From positions 23,544 to 87,543 of the forward strand of contig NZ_JACJJL010000018.1 of the NCBI RefSeq assembly GCF_016899955.1: DNA of 64,000 nucleotides, read 5' to 3'. The notes beneath the pieces are model-generated. The model searched no databases and had not been told where the DNA came from. It saw nothing but the letters and a program-made list of their open reading frames with translations. This stretch comes from Marseilla massiliensis. Its GTDB lineage: Bacteria; Bacteroidota; Bacteroidia; Bacteroidales; Bacteroidaceae. The position numbers and the translations under genes are program-made. Shown here piece after piece: positions 17,675 to 27,042 of this stretch (positions are counted from its first letter, which is position 1; every line of letters starts with the position of its first letter).

Positions 17675-19300
17675 ATGAAGAAGATATCATTAGTTTTAAG
17701 CATGCTTGCAGTAGCTGTTTACGCACTGCCATGCACAAACCTGATAGTAGGTAAGAAAGCGAGCGCGGACGGGTCTGTGATGTGTTCGTACAGTGCCGAT
17801 GACTACGGCATGTTCCAGAACCTTTGCCATTATCCTGCCGGCAAGCACGCCAAAGGAGAGATGCGCGACATATATGACTGGGATACCAACGAGTATCACG
17901 GGCAGATACCAGAGGCGACTGTGACATACAATGTGATTGGCAACATCAACGAGTTTCAGGTCACCATTGCAGAAACCACATTCGGAGGTCGCCCCGAGAT
18001 GGTTGACTCTACCGGAATTTTGGATTACGGTTCGCTGATTTACATAGGCTTGCAGCGTTCGCGCACGGCAAGGGAGGCCATATCGGTAATGACCGAGCTG
18101 GCCGAGGAATACGGCTATAACAGCGAGGGCGAGACATTCACAATATGCGATCCCAATGAGGCGTGGATAATGGAGATGATGGGTTGCGGCCCCGGAAGCA
18201 AAAGCGTTGTTTGGGTAGCCATACGCATACCCGACGATGCCATTTGCGCACATGCCAACCAAAGCCGGATTAGGACATTCGACCAGAAAGACAAGAAGAA
18301 CGTTATGTTCTCAAAGAATGTTGTAAAGTTTGCACGCGAGAAAGGCTGGTATGATGGGAAAGACGCCGATTTTAATTTCTGTATGACCTATGCAGCCCCC
18401 GACTTTGGCGGTCGCCGCTGGTGCGAGGCCAGGGTTTGGAGCTTCTTCAACATGTTTGGCAATGGCATGGACAAGTATGTTCCATACGCCGAGGGCACCG
18501 CAACCGATGCAGAACCCATGCCCTTGTGGATTATCCCAAACAAGAAACTTACGGTAGCCGACATTGAAAACGCCATGCGCGACCACTACGAGGGAACGCC
18601 TTTCGCGCTCGACAAGGAGGGTGATATAGGCGGAGGAATATGGCAGATGCCTTATCGGCTTACCCCGCTCGAATACGAGGTGGACGGCAAAAAATGCTTC
18701 AATGAGCGCCCCATATCAACCCAACAGTCGGGCTTTGTGTTTGTCAGCCAGATGCGCTCATGGCTGCCGCGTGAGATTGGCGGTGTGCTTTGGTTCGCCA
18801 ACGACGATGCCAACATGGCTCCCTTTACTCCTGTTTACTGCTGTGTGGACAAGGCTCCCCACTGCTACAATACCCCCGGGGCCGACGCTGTGACATTCTC
18901 TAAGGACAATGCGTTCTGGATGCAGAACTGGGTTAGCAACATGGTATATCCGCGATATGAGCAGATGTTCCCAAGTTTGAAGGCCGTGCGCGACTCGCTC
19001 GATGCTTCATACTTTGCAGCCCAGCAGTCGGTTGAAAGTCACGCCCAGAGCTTATACAAGCAATCTCCGGCTGAAGCGGCCGCTTATCTTACAAAATACT
19101 CAACCGAAAAAGCCCAGCAAATGCTCGCACGATGGCAGCAACTGGCAGTGCACATCATTGTGAAGTACAACGACATGGTGGTTAAACCCGAGAAGTCGGG
19201 CAGGTTCTTGCGCACTGCCAACGGCTTGGCTGAGCGTCCTCAAAGGCCAGGCTATCCGACAAAGTATGCAAGGGAGATGCTTAAGCGTGGAAATAAGTGA
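17675..19300 (+). CDS. C69 family dipeptidase (PepD-A type)
   Basis: A 541-residue Ntn-hydrolase dipeptidase with a signal-like N-terminus and the family's catalytic Cys20 in ALPCTNLIVGKKAS; in this family the Cys becomes the N-terminal nucleophile after processing. Other family blocks follow: DGSVMCSYSADDYG, NINEFQVTIAETTFGGR, and CDPNEAWIMEM. It should hydrolyse dipeptides in the periplasm or at the surface. It is 61 bases behind the M23 peptidase, so possibly the third gene of a nadC-M23-C69 unit. A palindrome at 19395-19427 follows. Confidence 0.9.
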   Translation: MKKISLVLSMLAVAVYALPCTNLIVGKKASADGSVMCSYSADDYGMFQNLCHYPAGKHAKGEMRDIYDWDTNEYHGQIPEATVTYNVIGNINEFQVTIAETTFGGRPEMVDSTGILDYGSLIYIGLQRSRTAREAISVMTELAEEYGYNSEGETFTICDPNEAWIMEMMGCGPGSKSVVWVAIRIPDDAICAHANQSRIRTFDQKDKKNVMFSKNVVKFAREKGWYDGKDADFNFCMTYAAPDFGGRRWCEARVWSFFNMFGNGMDKYVPYAEGTATDAEPMPLWIIPNKKLTVADIENAMRDHYEGTPFALDKEGDIGGGIWQMPYRLTPLEYEVDGKKCFNERPISTQQSGFVFVSQMRSWLPREIGGVLWFANDDANMAPFTPVYCCVDKAPHCYNTPGADAVTFSKDNAFWMQNWVSNMVYPRYEQMFPSLKAVRDSLDASYFAAQQSVESHAQSLYKQSPAEAAAYLTKYSTEKAQQMLARWQQLAVHIIVKYNDMVVKPEKSGRFLRTANGLAERPQRPGYPTKYAREMLKRGNK

Positions 19301-19394
19301 CAGCCAATGGTATTGGCGCCTGAGCAACACGGGCTGGATTTCGTGCTGCACTTGCGTGGCATTGACAATCGGCGGAAGCCACTTACATTTCTTT

Positions 19395-19427
19395 ATCATG
19401 CCGTTTTGCACTGCAAAACGGCATGAT
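19395..19427. repeat. 33-base near-perfect palindrome containing the 22-base repeat motif (cluster B)
   Basis: 19395-19410 is exactly complementary to 19412-19427 with one central base, and the right arm begins TGCAAAACGGCATG, the core of the 22-base repeat found elsewhere. It lies 95 bases after the C69 stop and could act as a terminator stem, though no T-run follows. The rest of 19301-19655 holds no gene that I can see. Confidence 0.65.
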
Positions 19428-19655
19428 TTGTTATTTGCCGACATGTGGTGGTGCAGTGCGATAAACCACCATGGCACGGCCCATTGGCAGAAATGGTTGC
19501 CAACCGTATGCTATCTGCCATTACATCAACCACGTTTTTAACTATACATGATATCCTTGGGCAACATTAAATGGCACGGATGATAGGGTTTGGAAATATT
19601 TATGCTAAATTTGCAGCGAAATAATGTTGCTTTCAATAATGCCAGACAAGTAGAC

Positions 19656-20144
19656 ATGGGAGAATACAATCATTTAAAATATGCCGGCATAAAAGAATCG
19701 GGGACGTACAGATGCATTGGGCAAATTGCCAAATGGATGGACAGATACTATCTCGATGCCGTAATTGGTCTGTTGCTTGAAGGGGTAGGCGACTTTATTA
19801 CTCAACTATTGACATTGCCGTATCTGTATATCAGCATATTCAAAATAAAGTCGCTGCCACTTACTCTTGCCATCATATATAATTCTCTATGTGACCTTGC
19901 CATAGGCATGATTCCATTGGGCATAGGCGACATGATGGATATTTTCAAACGGTCGTACATGCAGAATTTCAAACTAATAGATGGTTTTATACATGGTGAC
20001 AGGGCCACGATAAGTGCCGTCAACAAGAAGGCTGCCATCACTGTGGTGCTCATTGTGCTCATGGTTGTTGTAATATACATACTCGTCAAGCTGACCATCG
20101 TTTTGATGAGGTATGTTTTGTCCATGCTCGTCTGGCTGCTTTGA
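19656..20144 (+). CDS. DUF4112 family membrane protein
   Basis: A 162-residue integral membrane protein matching DUF4112 as I know it: the block DRYYLDAVIGLLLEGVGDF, then TLPYLYISIF, a central GMIPLGIGDMMDIF block, and a hydrophobic C-terminal helix. Function is unknown. The frame is open to a TTG at 19590, but a TAAATTTG box at 19606-19613 sits inside that extension and could be the -7 element, so I chose the ATG at 19656 (MGEYNHL). It converges on the PFOR gene with a terminator between. Confidence 0.8.
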   Translation: MGEYNHLKYAGIKESGTYRCIGQIAKWMDRYYLDAVIGLLLEGVGDFITQLLTLPYLYISIFKIKSLPLTLAIIYNSLCDLAIGMIPLGIGDMMDIFKRSYMQNFKLIDGFIHGDRATISAVNKKAAITVVLIVLMVVVIYILVKLTIVLMRYVLSMLVWLL

Positions 20145-20190
20145 TTGCCCGCTCCGCAATCTGACTCGCGACCGAATGGACAACAAACAA

Positions 20191-20220
20191 AAGCCTCCCG
20201 CCCTTTCGGGCAGGAGGCTT
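20191..20220. terminator. Hairpin terminator between DUF4112 and PFOR genes
   Basis: AAGCCTCC pairs with GGAGGCTT and an inner CCCG/CGGG pair, forming a compact stem-loop in the 102 bases between the two convergent stops. Confidence 0.7.
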
Positions 20221-20246
20221 CAAGTTATAATGCAGGCAATGCCTTG

Positions 20247-23200
20247 TTATGCTTCAGGCTGGTTTTCATTGCTCCAGTCCATCAAAGTCTGGCGCACATA
20301 GCTCTTGTAACGGAGCTGTGCCATGCGCTCTGCCTCGGCGAAGAGCTCTTCTGCCTCGTTAGGATATGCCTTCTTTACAGAGAGGTAGCGAACCTCGCCC
20401 ATGAGGAAGTCGTGGAACTTGCTCCAATCCGGTGCCTTTGAGTCGAGTGAGAACGGATTCTTACCCTCGTCGGCAAGCGTAGGATTGTAACGCCACAGAT
20501 GCCAGTAGCCACACTCAACAGCCTTTGCCTCTTCGGCCTGGCTCTTGCCCATGCCGCCCTTGGCCTTCAGACCGTGGTTGATACAAGGAGCGTAGGCGAT
20601 GATGAGTGACGGTCCGGGATAAGCCTCGGCCTCACGTATGGCCTTGAGGCACTGAGCCTGGTCGGCTCCCATGGCAATCTGAGCAACATAAACGTAACCA
20701 TAAGTTGTTGCTATCATGCCGAGATCCTTCTTGCGGATGCGTTTGCCCTGGGCAGCAAACTGGGCGATGGCACCGAGCGGAGTAGCCTTGGATGCCTGGC
20801 CACCGGTGTTAGAGTAAACCTCGGTGTCGAGCACCAGGATGTTAACATCCTCACCACTTGCAATAACGTGGTCAAGTCCGCCGTAGCCGATATCGTAAGA
20901 AGCACCGTCACCACCGATAATCCACTGGCTGCGCTTAACCAGATAGTGGTCGAGAGTCTTAAGCTCCTTGCACAGCTCGCATCCGGCTTCGGCACCGGCA
21001 GCGATAAGCGGCTTCAGCTTTGCAGCGGCAGCCTTAGATGCATCGGCGTCATTCTTGCCGGCTATCCACTCCTCGGCAGCTGCCTTGAACTCGGCCGGTG
21101 TGCCTTCCTTGGCTATGGCTTCCTTGAACAGCAACTCAATGCGCTCCCTCATCTTCTTGTTTCCAAGAGCCATACCCATACCGAACTCGCAGAAGTCTTC
21201 GAACAACGAGTTGTTGAAGGCAGGGCCGTGACCCTCTTCGTTTGTGCAGTAAGGTGTTGAAGGAATAGATGCAGAATAGATAGATGAGCAACCTGTTGCG
21301 TTGGCAATCATCTCACGGTCGCCGAACAACTGCGAGATGAGCTTCACATAAGGTGTCTCACCGCAACCGGCGCAAGCACCAGAGAACTCAAACAGAGGCT
21401 TTGCGAACTGAGAGTTCTTCACATTGCTCTTGATGTCGACAAGGTTTTGCTTGCTTGTAACATCCTTTACAAGGTAATCCCACTCGGAAGCCCTCTTCTC
21501 GTCTCCTGCAAACGGAACCATAGTAAGAGCCTTACCCTTCTTCGGGTTGCCGGGACATACGTCGGCGCAGTTGCCGCAGCCGAGGCAGTCCATTACAGAA
21601 ACACCTATCACGAAGTGCATGCCCTTCATTGCTGCAGGAGCCTTCATTTCAAGGGTGGGAGAGGCGTAGCCTTTCAACTCGTCGTCAGTAAGCACGAACG
21701 GACGGATTGATGCATGAGGACAAACATAAGCACACTTGTTGCACTGGATACAGTTCTCTGAATTCCATACAGGAACGAATGCTTCAACACCGCGCTTCTC
21801 GTATGCAGCCGTGCCTACCTGCCAAGAACCGTCGGCTGTGCCGTGGTTAACGAAATCAGAAACCTTGAGGAGGTCACCGGCCTGGGCGTTGATAGGACGA
21901 ACGAGCTCTTTAACGAATGCGGGAGCATTGTCTTCCTTGACAGCATCGTCAGCCAGATTTGCCCATGACGGGTCGATGGCGAGTTGCTTGTATTCACCAC
22001 CACGGTCGACAGCGGCATAGTTCTTGTCTACAACGTCCTGACCTTTCTTGCCGTATGACTTAACGATGAACTTCTTCATCTGCTCTACAGCCAGGTCAAC
22101 AGGTATAACGCCGGTGATGCGGAAGAATGCGCTCTGAAGGATTGTGTTGGTACGGTTGCCAAGGCCAATCTCTTGTGCAATCTTTGTTGCATTGATGTAA
22201 TATACCGTGATGTTGTTCTGGGCGAAATAGCGCTTTACCTTGTTAGGTATGAAGTTCACAAGCTCTTCACCGTCGAAGATTGTATTCAACAGGAATGTGC
22301 CATTCTTCTGCAGACCACGGGTAACGTCATACATGTGGAGATATGCCTGAACGTGGCATGCTACGAAGTTAGGTGTGTTCACCAGATAAGTAGAACGAAT
22401 GGGGGAGTCACCAAAGCGCAAGTGTGAGCAGGTGAAACCACCAGACTTCTTTGAGTCGTAAGAGAAGTATGCCTGGCAGTGCTTGTTGGTGTTGTCGCCG
22501 ATAATCTTGACGGAGTTCTTGTTTGCACCAACAGTACCGTCAGCACCCAGTCCGTAGAACTTGGCCTCGAACATGCCTTCTCCGCCCAATGCCATCTCTT
22601 CAACCTGTGGCAGCGATGTGAATGTAACATCGTCAACGATACCAACAGTGAAATGGTTTTTGGGCTCTGGCAATGCCAGATTGTTGAATACAGAAATGAT
22701 CTTGGCAGGTGTGGTGTCGCTTGAGCCAAGGCCATAACGACCACCTACAATGAGAGGCTTGTTCTCAACATCGTAGAATGCGCTCTTTACATCAAGGTAC
22801 AGCGGCTCACCCTCTGCGCCGGGCTCCTTTGTGCGGTCGAGCACTGCTATGCGCTTAACGGTCTTGGGAACTGCAGCAAGCAGGTGCTTGACAGAGAACG
22901 GACGGTACAAGTGAACTGATACCATGCCGACCTTCTGGCCGTTTGCATTCAGATAGTCAATGGCCTCACGTGCAGCCTCGGTTGCACTACCCATAAGAAT
23001 GATTATGCGGTCTGCATCTTCTGCTCCATAGTATGAGAAGAGGTGGTACTCACGACCAGTGATTTCGCTGATTTTGCCAAGGTACATCTCAACGACCTCA
23101 GGCACTTTGTCGTAATACTCATTGCAGGCCTCACGGTGAGTGAAGAATGTTTCGGGGTTCTCTGCTGTACCACGGGTAACAGGGCGCTCTGGAGACAATG

Positions 23201-23825
23201 CACGGTCGCGGAAACGCTTGATGTCTGCTTCGTCTACAAGCGGACGGATGTCGTCTTCCTCCATGAGTTCAATCTTGTGGTACTCGTGCGATGTGCGGAA
23301 TCCGTCAAAGAAGTTTACGAACGGAACGCATGTCTTAAGTGATGCCAAGTGGGCAACAGCTGTAAGGTCCATAACCTCCTGTACAGAACCCTCGCAAAGC
23401 ATGGCAAAGCCTGTCTGGCGGCAAGCCATGACGTCCTGATGGTCGCCAAAGATGCAGAGTGAGTGAGATGCCAGTGTACGTGCTGAAACATCAAAAACAC
23501 AAGGAATCAGCTCACCAGCAATCTTATACATGTTTGGAATCATGAGCAGAAGTCCCTGCGATGCAGTGAATGTTGTCGTAAGGGCTCCGGCCTGCAGTGA
23601 ACCGTGTACGGCTCCTGCTGCTCCTGCCTCAGACTGCATCTCCTGCACGGTGACTTCCTGGCCCCACAGGTTCTTGCGACCACGGGCGGCCCACTCATCA
23701 ACATGCTCTGCCATCGGAGATGACGGAGTGATAGGGTAGATGGCTGCCACTTCCGAGAACATGTAGCTCACGTGAGCAGCGGCCTCATTACCATCACAAG
23801 TGATAAATTTTTTTTCTTTAGCCAT
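20247..23825 (-). CDS. nifJ: Pyruvate:ferredoxin (flavodoxin) oxidoreductase
   Basis: A 1192-residue single-chain PFOR, which oxidises pyruvate to acetyl-CoA and CO2 and reduces ferredoxin or flavodoxin: the central step of anaerobic energy metabolism here. Domain order is normal: pyrimidine/TPP-binding domain I (YPITPSSPMAEHVDEW), domain II, the EKR region, a ferredoxin domain with CIQCNKCAYVCPH and CLGCGNCADVCPG, then the TPP domain with the CAGCGETPY Cys pair and the GDGASYDIGYGGLDH TPP-Mg motif. Length is normal for the family. It follows the ATPase gene by 48 bases but probably has its own promoter; only a weak AACTTTTG box is seen (23857-23864). Confidence 0.96.
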   Translation of the reverse strand: MAKEKKFITCDGNEAAAHVSYMFSEVAAIYPITPSSPMAEHVDEWAARGRKNLWGQEVTVQEMQSEAGAAGAVHGSLQAGALTTTFTASQGLLLMIPNMYKIAGELIPCVFDVSARTLASHSLCIFGDHQDVMACRQTGFAMLCEGSVQEVMDLTAVAHLASLKTCVPFVNFFDGFRTSHEYHKIELMEEDDIRPLVDEADIKRFRDRALSPERPVTRGTAENPETFFTHREACNEYYDKVPEVVEMYLGKISEITGREYHLFSYYGAEDADRIIILMGSATEAAREAIDYLNANGQKVGMVSVHLYRPFSVKHLLAAVPKTVKRIAVLDRTKEPGAEGEPLYLDVKSAFYDVENKPLIVGGRYGLGSSDTTPAKIISVFNNLALPEPKNHFTVGIVDDVTFTSLPQVEEMALGGEGMFEAKFYGLGADGTVGANKNSVKIIGDNTNKHCQAYFSYDSKKSGGFTCSHLRFGDSPIRSTYLVNTPNFVACHVQAYLHMYDVTRGLQKNGTFLLNTIFDGEELVNFIPNKVKRYFAQNNITVYYINATKIAQEIGLGNRTNTILQSAFFRITGVIPVDLAVEQMKKFIVKSYGKKGQDVVDKNYAAVDRGGEYKQLAIDPSWANLADDAVKEDNAPAFVKELVRPINAQAGDLLKVSDFVNHGTADGSWQVGTAAYEKRGVEAFVPVWNSENCIQCNKCAYVCPHASIRPFVLTDDELKGYASPTLEMKAPAAMKGMHFVIGVSVMDCLGCGNCADVCPGNPKKGKALTMVPFAGDEKRASEWDYLVKDVTSKQNLVDIKSNVKNSQFAKPLFEFSGACAGCGETPYVKLISQLFGDREMIANATGCSSIYSASIPSTPYCTNEEGHGPAFNNSLFEDFCEFGMGMALGNKKMRERIELLFKEAIAKEGTPAEFKAAAEEWIAGKNDADASKAAAAKLKPLIAAGAEAGCELCKELKTLDHYLVKRSQWIIGGDGASYDIGYGGLDHVIASGEDVNILVLDTEVYSNTGGQASKATPLGAIAQFAAQGKRIRKKDLGMIATTYGYVYVAQIAMGADQAQCLKAIREAEAYPGPSLIIAYAPCINHGLKAKGGMGKSQAEEAKAVECGYWHLWRYNPTLADEGKNPFSLDSKAPDWSKFHDFLMGEVRYLSVKKAYPNEAEELFAEAERMAQLRYKSYVRQTLMDWSNENQPEA

Positions 23826-23873
23826 TTTTTGAATAGATAAAATATTAATGAATAAACAAAAGTTCCTTTATGT

Positions 23874-25061
23874 CTAATATAAGAAACCAAACAACCAAAG
23901 GGGTATTTCGTTGCCTTTACCCACTTCGGTATTATATCTCGCATATATCGTATCGGATGACGGTTTTATCCGGCTGAAATCGTTGGCGTCACACACCCTG
24001 AATTTCATGTCGCCGTCTATCGTATAGAAATTGTCGCGGCCACTCTGATTAACCAAATGGTCTTTCCAAAGGGAATTAACCAAAAATGTCTCCATAACAT
24101 CCTGTGTCTCAACCTTTATCGGGTATATTGCGTAAATGAGATTCGAATTATGCATCATCACCTTGGTCGGCTTTTTGGGAAAACTATGGTCAATAGGATA
24201 AATCATATTTATCAACCTTGCATCAGCCAGATACTTGATGTAATTCATTACTGTTGCCCTGCTTGTCTTAATATCATGGGCCAACTGGCTGATATTGGGG
24301 GCCTTAGAACCGTTAACCGCCAGTAGATAGAATAATTTCTTTATCTTTGTTAAATATTTCAGCTCGATTTGTTTTATGAACAAGATGTCAACTTCAGTCA
24401 CCATATTCATGGTCTTCAGCAGATTCTCGGAATAATTGCGATGCTCTTGGAAGAAAGGGTAGAAGCCATGGTGTATATATTCCTTGAAATATTTGTTGGG
24501 TGACACCTTAGGCAAGATGTGCTTGATTAGATGTTCGTGGTCGTTTATAATTTCCTTCATAGTATAAGGCCGGAAGTTATTGCCTGTCTGGAGGTTCAAA
24601 AACTCCCTGAAAGAAAATCCCCGCAAATTGTAGCTTTTTACAATGCCATTGAGTTCCGGGTTCTCTTCCTTGAGCCTCATGACGCTTGAACCGGTAAAAA
24701 CAATTTTCAACTTGTCGTATTTATCATAACAATCACGAAGCTGTTTACTCCAATTCGGCTCCTTGAAGACCTGGTCTATCAACAAGACACGGCCTCCATT
24801 TTTATAGAAGTCTCCTGCAAAATCAAATATGCCACGACCCTGAAAATAGAAGTTATTCATATTTATATATAAACAACGCCTATCATTCACATCAAAGTTT
24901 TCTTTGGCATACTGCAAAAGAAAAGTCGTCTTACCAATACCTCTAGTTCCCTTAATGCCAATCATGCGGTCATTCCAGTCTATCTCATCCATCAGCATGC
25001 GACGTACTGGTGCATTGGTATGCTCGACCAAATAGGCATGGGTTCTAAAGAAAGCTTCCAT
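23874..25061 (-). CDS. AAA family ATPase (AAA_14/DUF4143 type)
   Basis: A 395-residue ATPase with Walker A GTRGIGKTT (residues 38-46) and Walker B LLIDQVF (Asp96; the usual catalytic Glu is Gln97). The FTGSSVMRL block is the sensor region, and the C-terminal part (about 250-395) includes an HTH-like stretch (ISQLAHDIKTSRATVMNYIKYL) and a DUF4143-like tail. This family is widespread, often laterally moved, and mostly without known function; some are linked to toxin-like systems. AT-richer than its neighbours, suggesting transfer. Its promoter carries paired GCAATTTGCA direct repeats, which may be an operator for autoregulation. Confidence 0.85.
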   Translation of the reverse strand: MEAFFRTHAYLVEHTNAPVRRMLMDEIDWNDRMIGIKGTRGIGKTTFLLQYAKENFDVNDRRCLYINMNNFYFQGRGIFDFAGDFYKNGGRVLLIDQVFKEPNWSKQLRDCYDKYDKLKIVFTGSSVMRLKEENPELNGIVKSYNLRGFSFREFLNLQTGNNFRPYTMKEIINDHEHLIKHILPKVSPNKYFKEYIHHGFYPFFQEHRNYSENLLKTMNMVTEVDILFIKQIELKYLTKIKKLFYLLAVNGSKAPNISQLAHDIKTSRATVMNYIKYLADARLINMIYPIDHSFPKKPTKVMMHNSNLIYAIYPIKVETQDVMETFLVNSLWKDHLVNQSGRDNFYTIDGDMKFRVCDANDFSRIKPSSDTIYARYNTEVGKGNEIPLWLFGFLY

Positions 25062-25098
25062 ATCACTTTAATTTTAAACACATCTCGCTACTTTACTG

Positions 25099-25148
25099 CA
25101 AAGTTAGCAAATATTTTGCAATTTGCAAAGTATATATAGCAATTTGCA
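25099..25148 (-). promoter_or_regulatory. ATPase promoter with paired GCAATTTGCA repeats
   Basis: On the minus strand TTTG (25126-25129), a 19-base spacer and TAACTTTG (25099-25106) form an exact promoter. Two identical 10-base palindromic repeats, GCAATTTGCA, lie at 25118-25127 and 25139-25148, 21 bases apart (two helical turns); the first overlaps the -33 box. This is the layout of a repressor site. Confidence 0.65.
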
Positions 25149-25256
25149 CCAAAAATAGTTTCTCAACGGACAATACTGAAAACGACCACTCAATATTGCC
25201 TCTCCGACAACCGTGTTAAATTTCAGATAATCGGCATTATGATAAACATCAGCAAA

Positions 25257-25901
25257 TCAAGTAGTTGCTGTGATCAGTTTAAGTAATTTAATGAGCGATG
25301 TGGGGTCTTCCCAACTGAAGTCTGGTGACTGCAGCAAGGTTTTGTACAATCGCCTATTTTTGTCGTTAATATACTTTTTGAGATTTCGCTCATGAACCTT
25401 GATTATCTTGCCATCGATATCATAATAAAATGTATTGCGCATGGGATAATTGCTTTGTACCTCCGGCGACGCGTCCGAACCGTTCACATTTACAAATTCT
25501 CGAAGCTCAAGATTCGTTATCTGCCTGTTATTGAGCAATTGTGTGCGGTATGCATCCACATCTATCAGCGATACGCAAAGAAGTTTATCATTGTTGAGAG
25601 TATCAACCACACGGGCTAAAACAGAATCGACACGCACATATTCGCAGTCTCCAAAATTTACAGACTCCACCTGATCCATGTCAGCCTCCATATTCAAGCG
25701 CCCATGCTTATATACCAAGGAACTATTCTTAAGGAAGATATTCGCTTCATTTTGCTTGAGGAGCTTGCCATCGTTCAATGTAATTATTGCTGGCCTGAAT
25801 GTTTCAAATACGGTTGTCCGAGTAATCCTGCCCGGCATAGTCTGCCCCATGCCAATAGCTACCATGGATGCACATATTATAAATAAAGCTATCTTTTTCA
25901 T
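25257..25901 (-). CDS. Exported hypothetical protein
   Basis: A 214-residue protein with a clear signal peptide (MKKIALFIICASMVAIGMG) followed by a soluble, mostly beta-then-helical body. Blocks such as ITLNDGKLLKQNEANIFLKN and NMEADMDQVESVNFGDCEYVRVD look like one domain, but I do not recognise the family. The frame is open 7 codons further up (25922); the signal peptide favours 25901. It is AT-rich like the ATPase gene beside it, from which it is separated by 195 bases. Function unknown. Confidence 0.65.
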   Translation of the reverse strand: MKKIALFIICASMVAIGMGQTMPGRITRTTVFETFRPAIITLNDGKLLKQNEANIFLKNSSLVYKHGRLNMEADMDQVESVNFGDCEYVRVDSVLARVVDTLNNDKLLCVSLIDVDAYRTQLLNNRQITNLELREFVNVNGSDASPEVQSNYPMRNTFYYDIDGKIIKVHERNLKKYINDKNRRLYKTLLQSPDFSWEDPTSLIKLLKLITATT

Positions 25902-26032
25902 GTTTCTTCGTTTTTCCAGCAAAAATAATAATTATTACCGAATCGCGGAAATTTTGCATGAGAAAAAACGCCGTTTGTCTTTTTTAACGTTAAATATTTG
26001 CAAAAAAGAGAGCAATGTATCTGTTTTTTTTG

Positions 26033-26040
26033 TAATTTTG
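26033..26040 (+). promoter_or_regulatory. Possible -7 box of rpoD
   Basis: TAATTTTG about 80 bases before the rpoD ATG, in very AT-rich DNA. No good TTTG element stands 19-20 bases upstream, so this is weaker than the other promoters listed. Confidence 0.4.
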
Positions 26041-26118
26041 CACCGCTTAAGAGCAGTATATATGATATACGATTGATTATCAGACAGTTACAGACTATTT
26101 AGGCATTAATTAATAGAT

Positions 26119-26991
26119 ATGAGGCAATTAAAAATTCAAAAGAGCATTACTAATCGTTCAAGCGAAGCTTTGGATAAGTACCTGGTAGAAATTGGCCGCG
26201 CCCCGCTGATTTCCATCGATGAGGAAATTGAGTTGGCTCAAAAAATCCGCAAAGGTGGTATTGAAGGCGAAAGAGCCAAGGACAAGCTGGTGACGGCCAA
26301 TCTTCGATTTGTTGTATCTGTTGCCAAACAATATCAGCATCAGGGGCTTACGCTCACTGACTTGATAGATGAGGGAAATATTGGGTTAATTAAGGCCGCA
26401 CAGAAGTTTGACGAGACACGAGGCTTTAAATTCATTTCATACGCAGTGTGGTGGATAAGGCAGAGCATCCTGCAAGCTATTGCAGAGCAAAGCCGCATTG
26501 TGCGCCTGCCGCTCAACCAAGTAGGGTCTCTCAACAAAATCAATCACGAAATCAATAAGTTCGAGCAAGAGAACCAGCGCCATCCTTCTGTATCAGAATT
26601 GAGTGCCGCGACAAACCTCGACGAGGACAAGATTGGCCAAAGCCTGATGGCCGACGGCCACCACGTATCGATAGACGCCCCATTCCAGGACGGCGAAGAC
26701 AATTGCATGCTCGACGTAATGGCCAGTGGCGAAGACAGCCGTACAGACAGGCATGTAGACCATGAGTCAATGGCACAAGAGCTCAATTCCGTACTCAACA
26801 AGGTTCTGAAAGATCGCGAGATAACCATCATTCGTGAGTGTTTTGGCATCGGTTGCCATGAGAAGGGCCTCGAGGAGATTGGCGACCAGCTGGGTCTGAC
26901 ACGTGAGCGTGTTCGCCAGATACGTGAAAAGAGCATAGCCAAATTGCGTGATAGCGGCAATGCCAAAATATTGATGAAATATTTAGGCTAA
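26119..26991 (+). CDS. rpoD: Primary sigma factor RpoD (sigma-70 family, short Bacteroidota form)
   Basis: A 290-residue sigma factor starting MRQLKIQKSITNRSSEALDKYL, as typical of the short Bacteroidota primary sigma with no large region 1.1. Region 1.2 and 2 (LVTANLRFVVSVAKQY, GLIKAAQKFDETRGFKF, YAVWWIRQSI), region 3 and region 4 (LTRERVRQIREKSIAKLR HTH) are all present. It should direct transcription from the TTTG/TAnnTTTG promoters noted in this window. The DUF5686 gene follows after 51 bases. Confidence 0.95.
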   Translation: MRQLKIQKSITNRSSEALDKYLVEIGRAPLISIDEEIELAQKIRKGGIEGERAKDKLVTANLRFVVSVAKQYQHQGLTLTDLIDEGNIGLIKAAQKFDETRGFKFISYAVWWIRQSILQAIAEQSRIVRLPLNQVGSLNKINHEINKFEQENQRHPSVSELSAATNLDEDKIGQSLMADGHHVSIDAPFQDGEDNCMLDVMASGEDSRTDRHVDHESMAQELNSVLNKVLKDREITIIRECFGIGCHEKGLEEIGDQLGLTRERVRQIREKSIAKLRDSGNAKILMKYLG

Positions 26992-27042
26992 AAAGAGTTA
27001 TATTATTTTGCGGCCTCAATAATAATTATTATTTTTGAAGTC

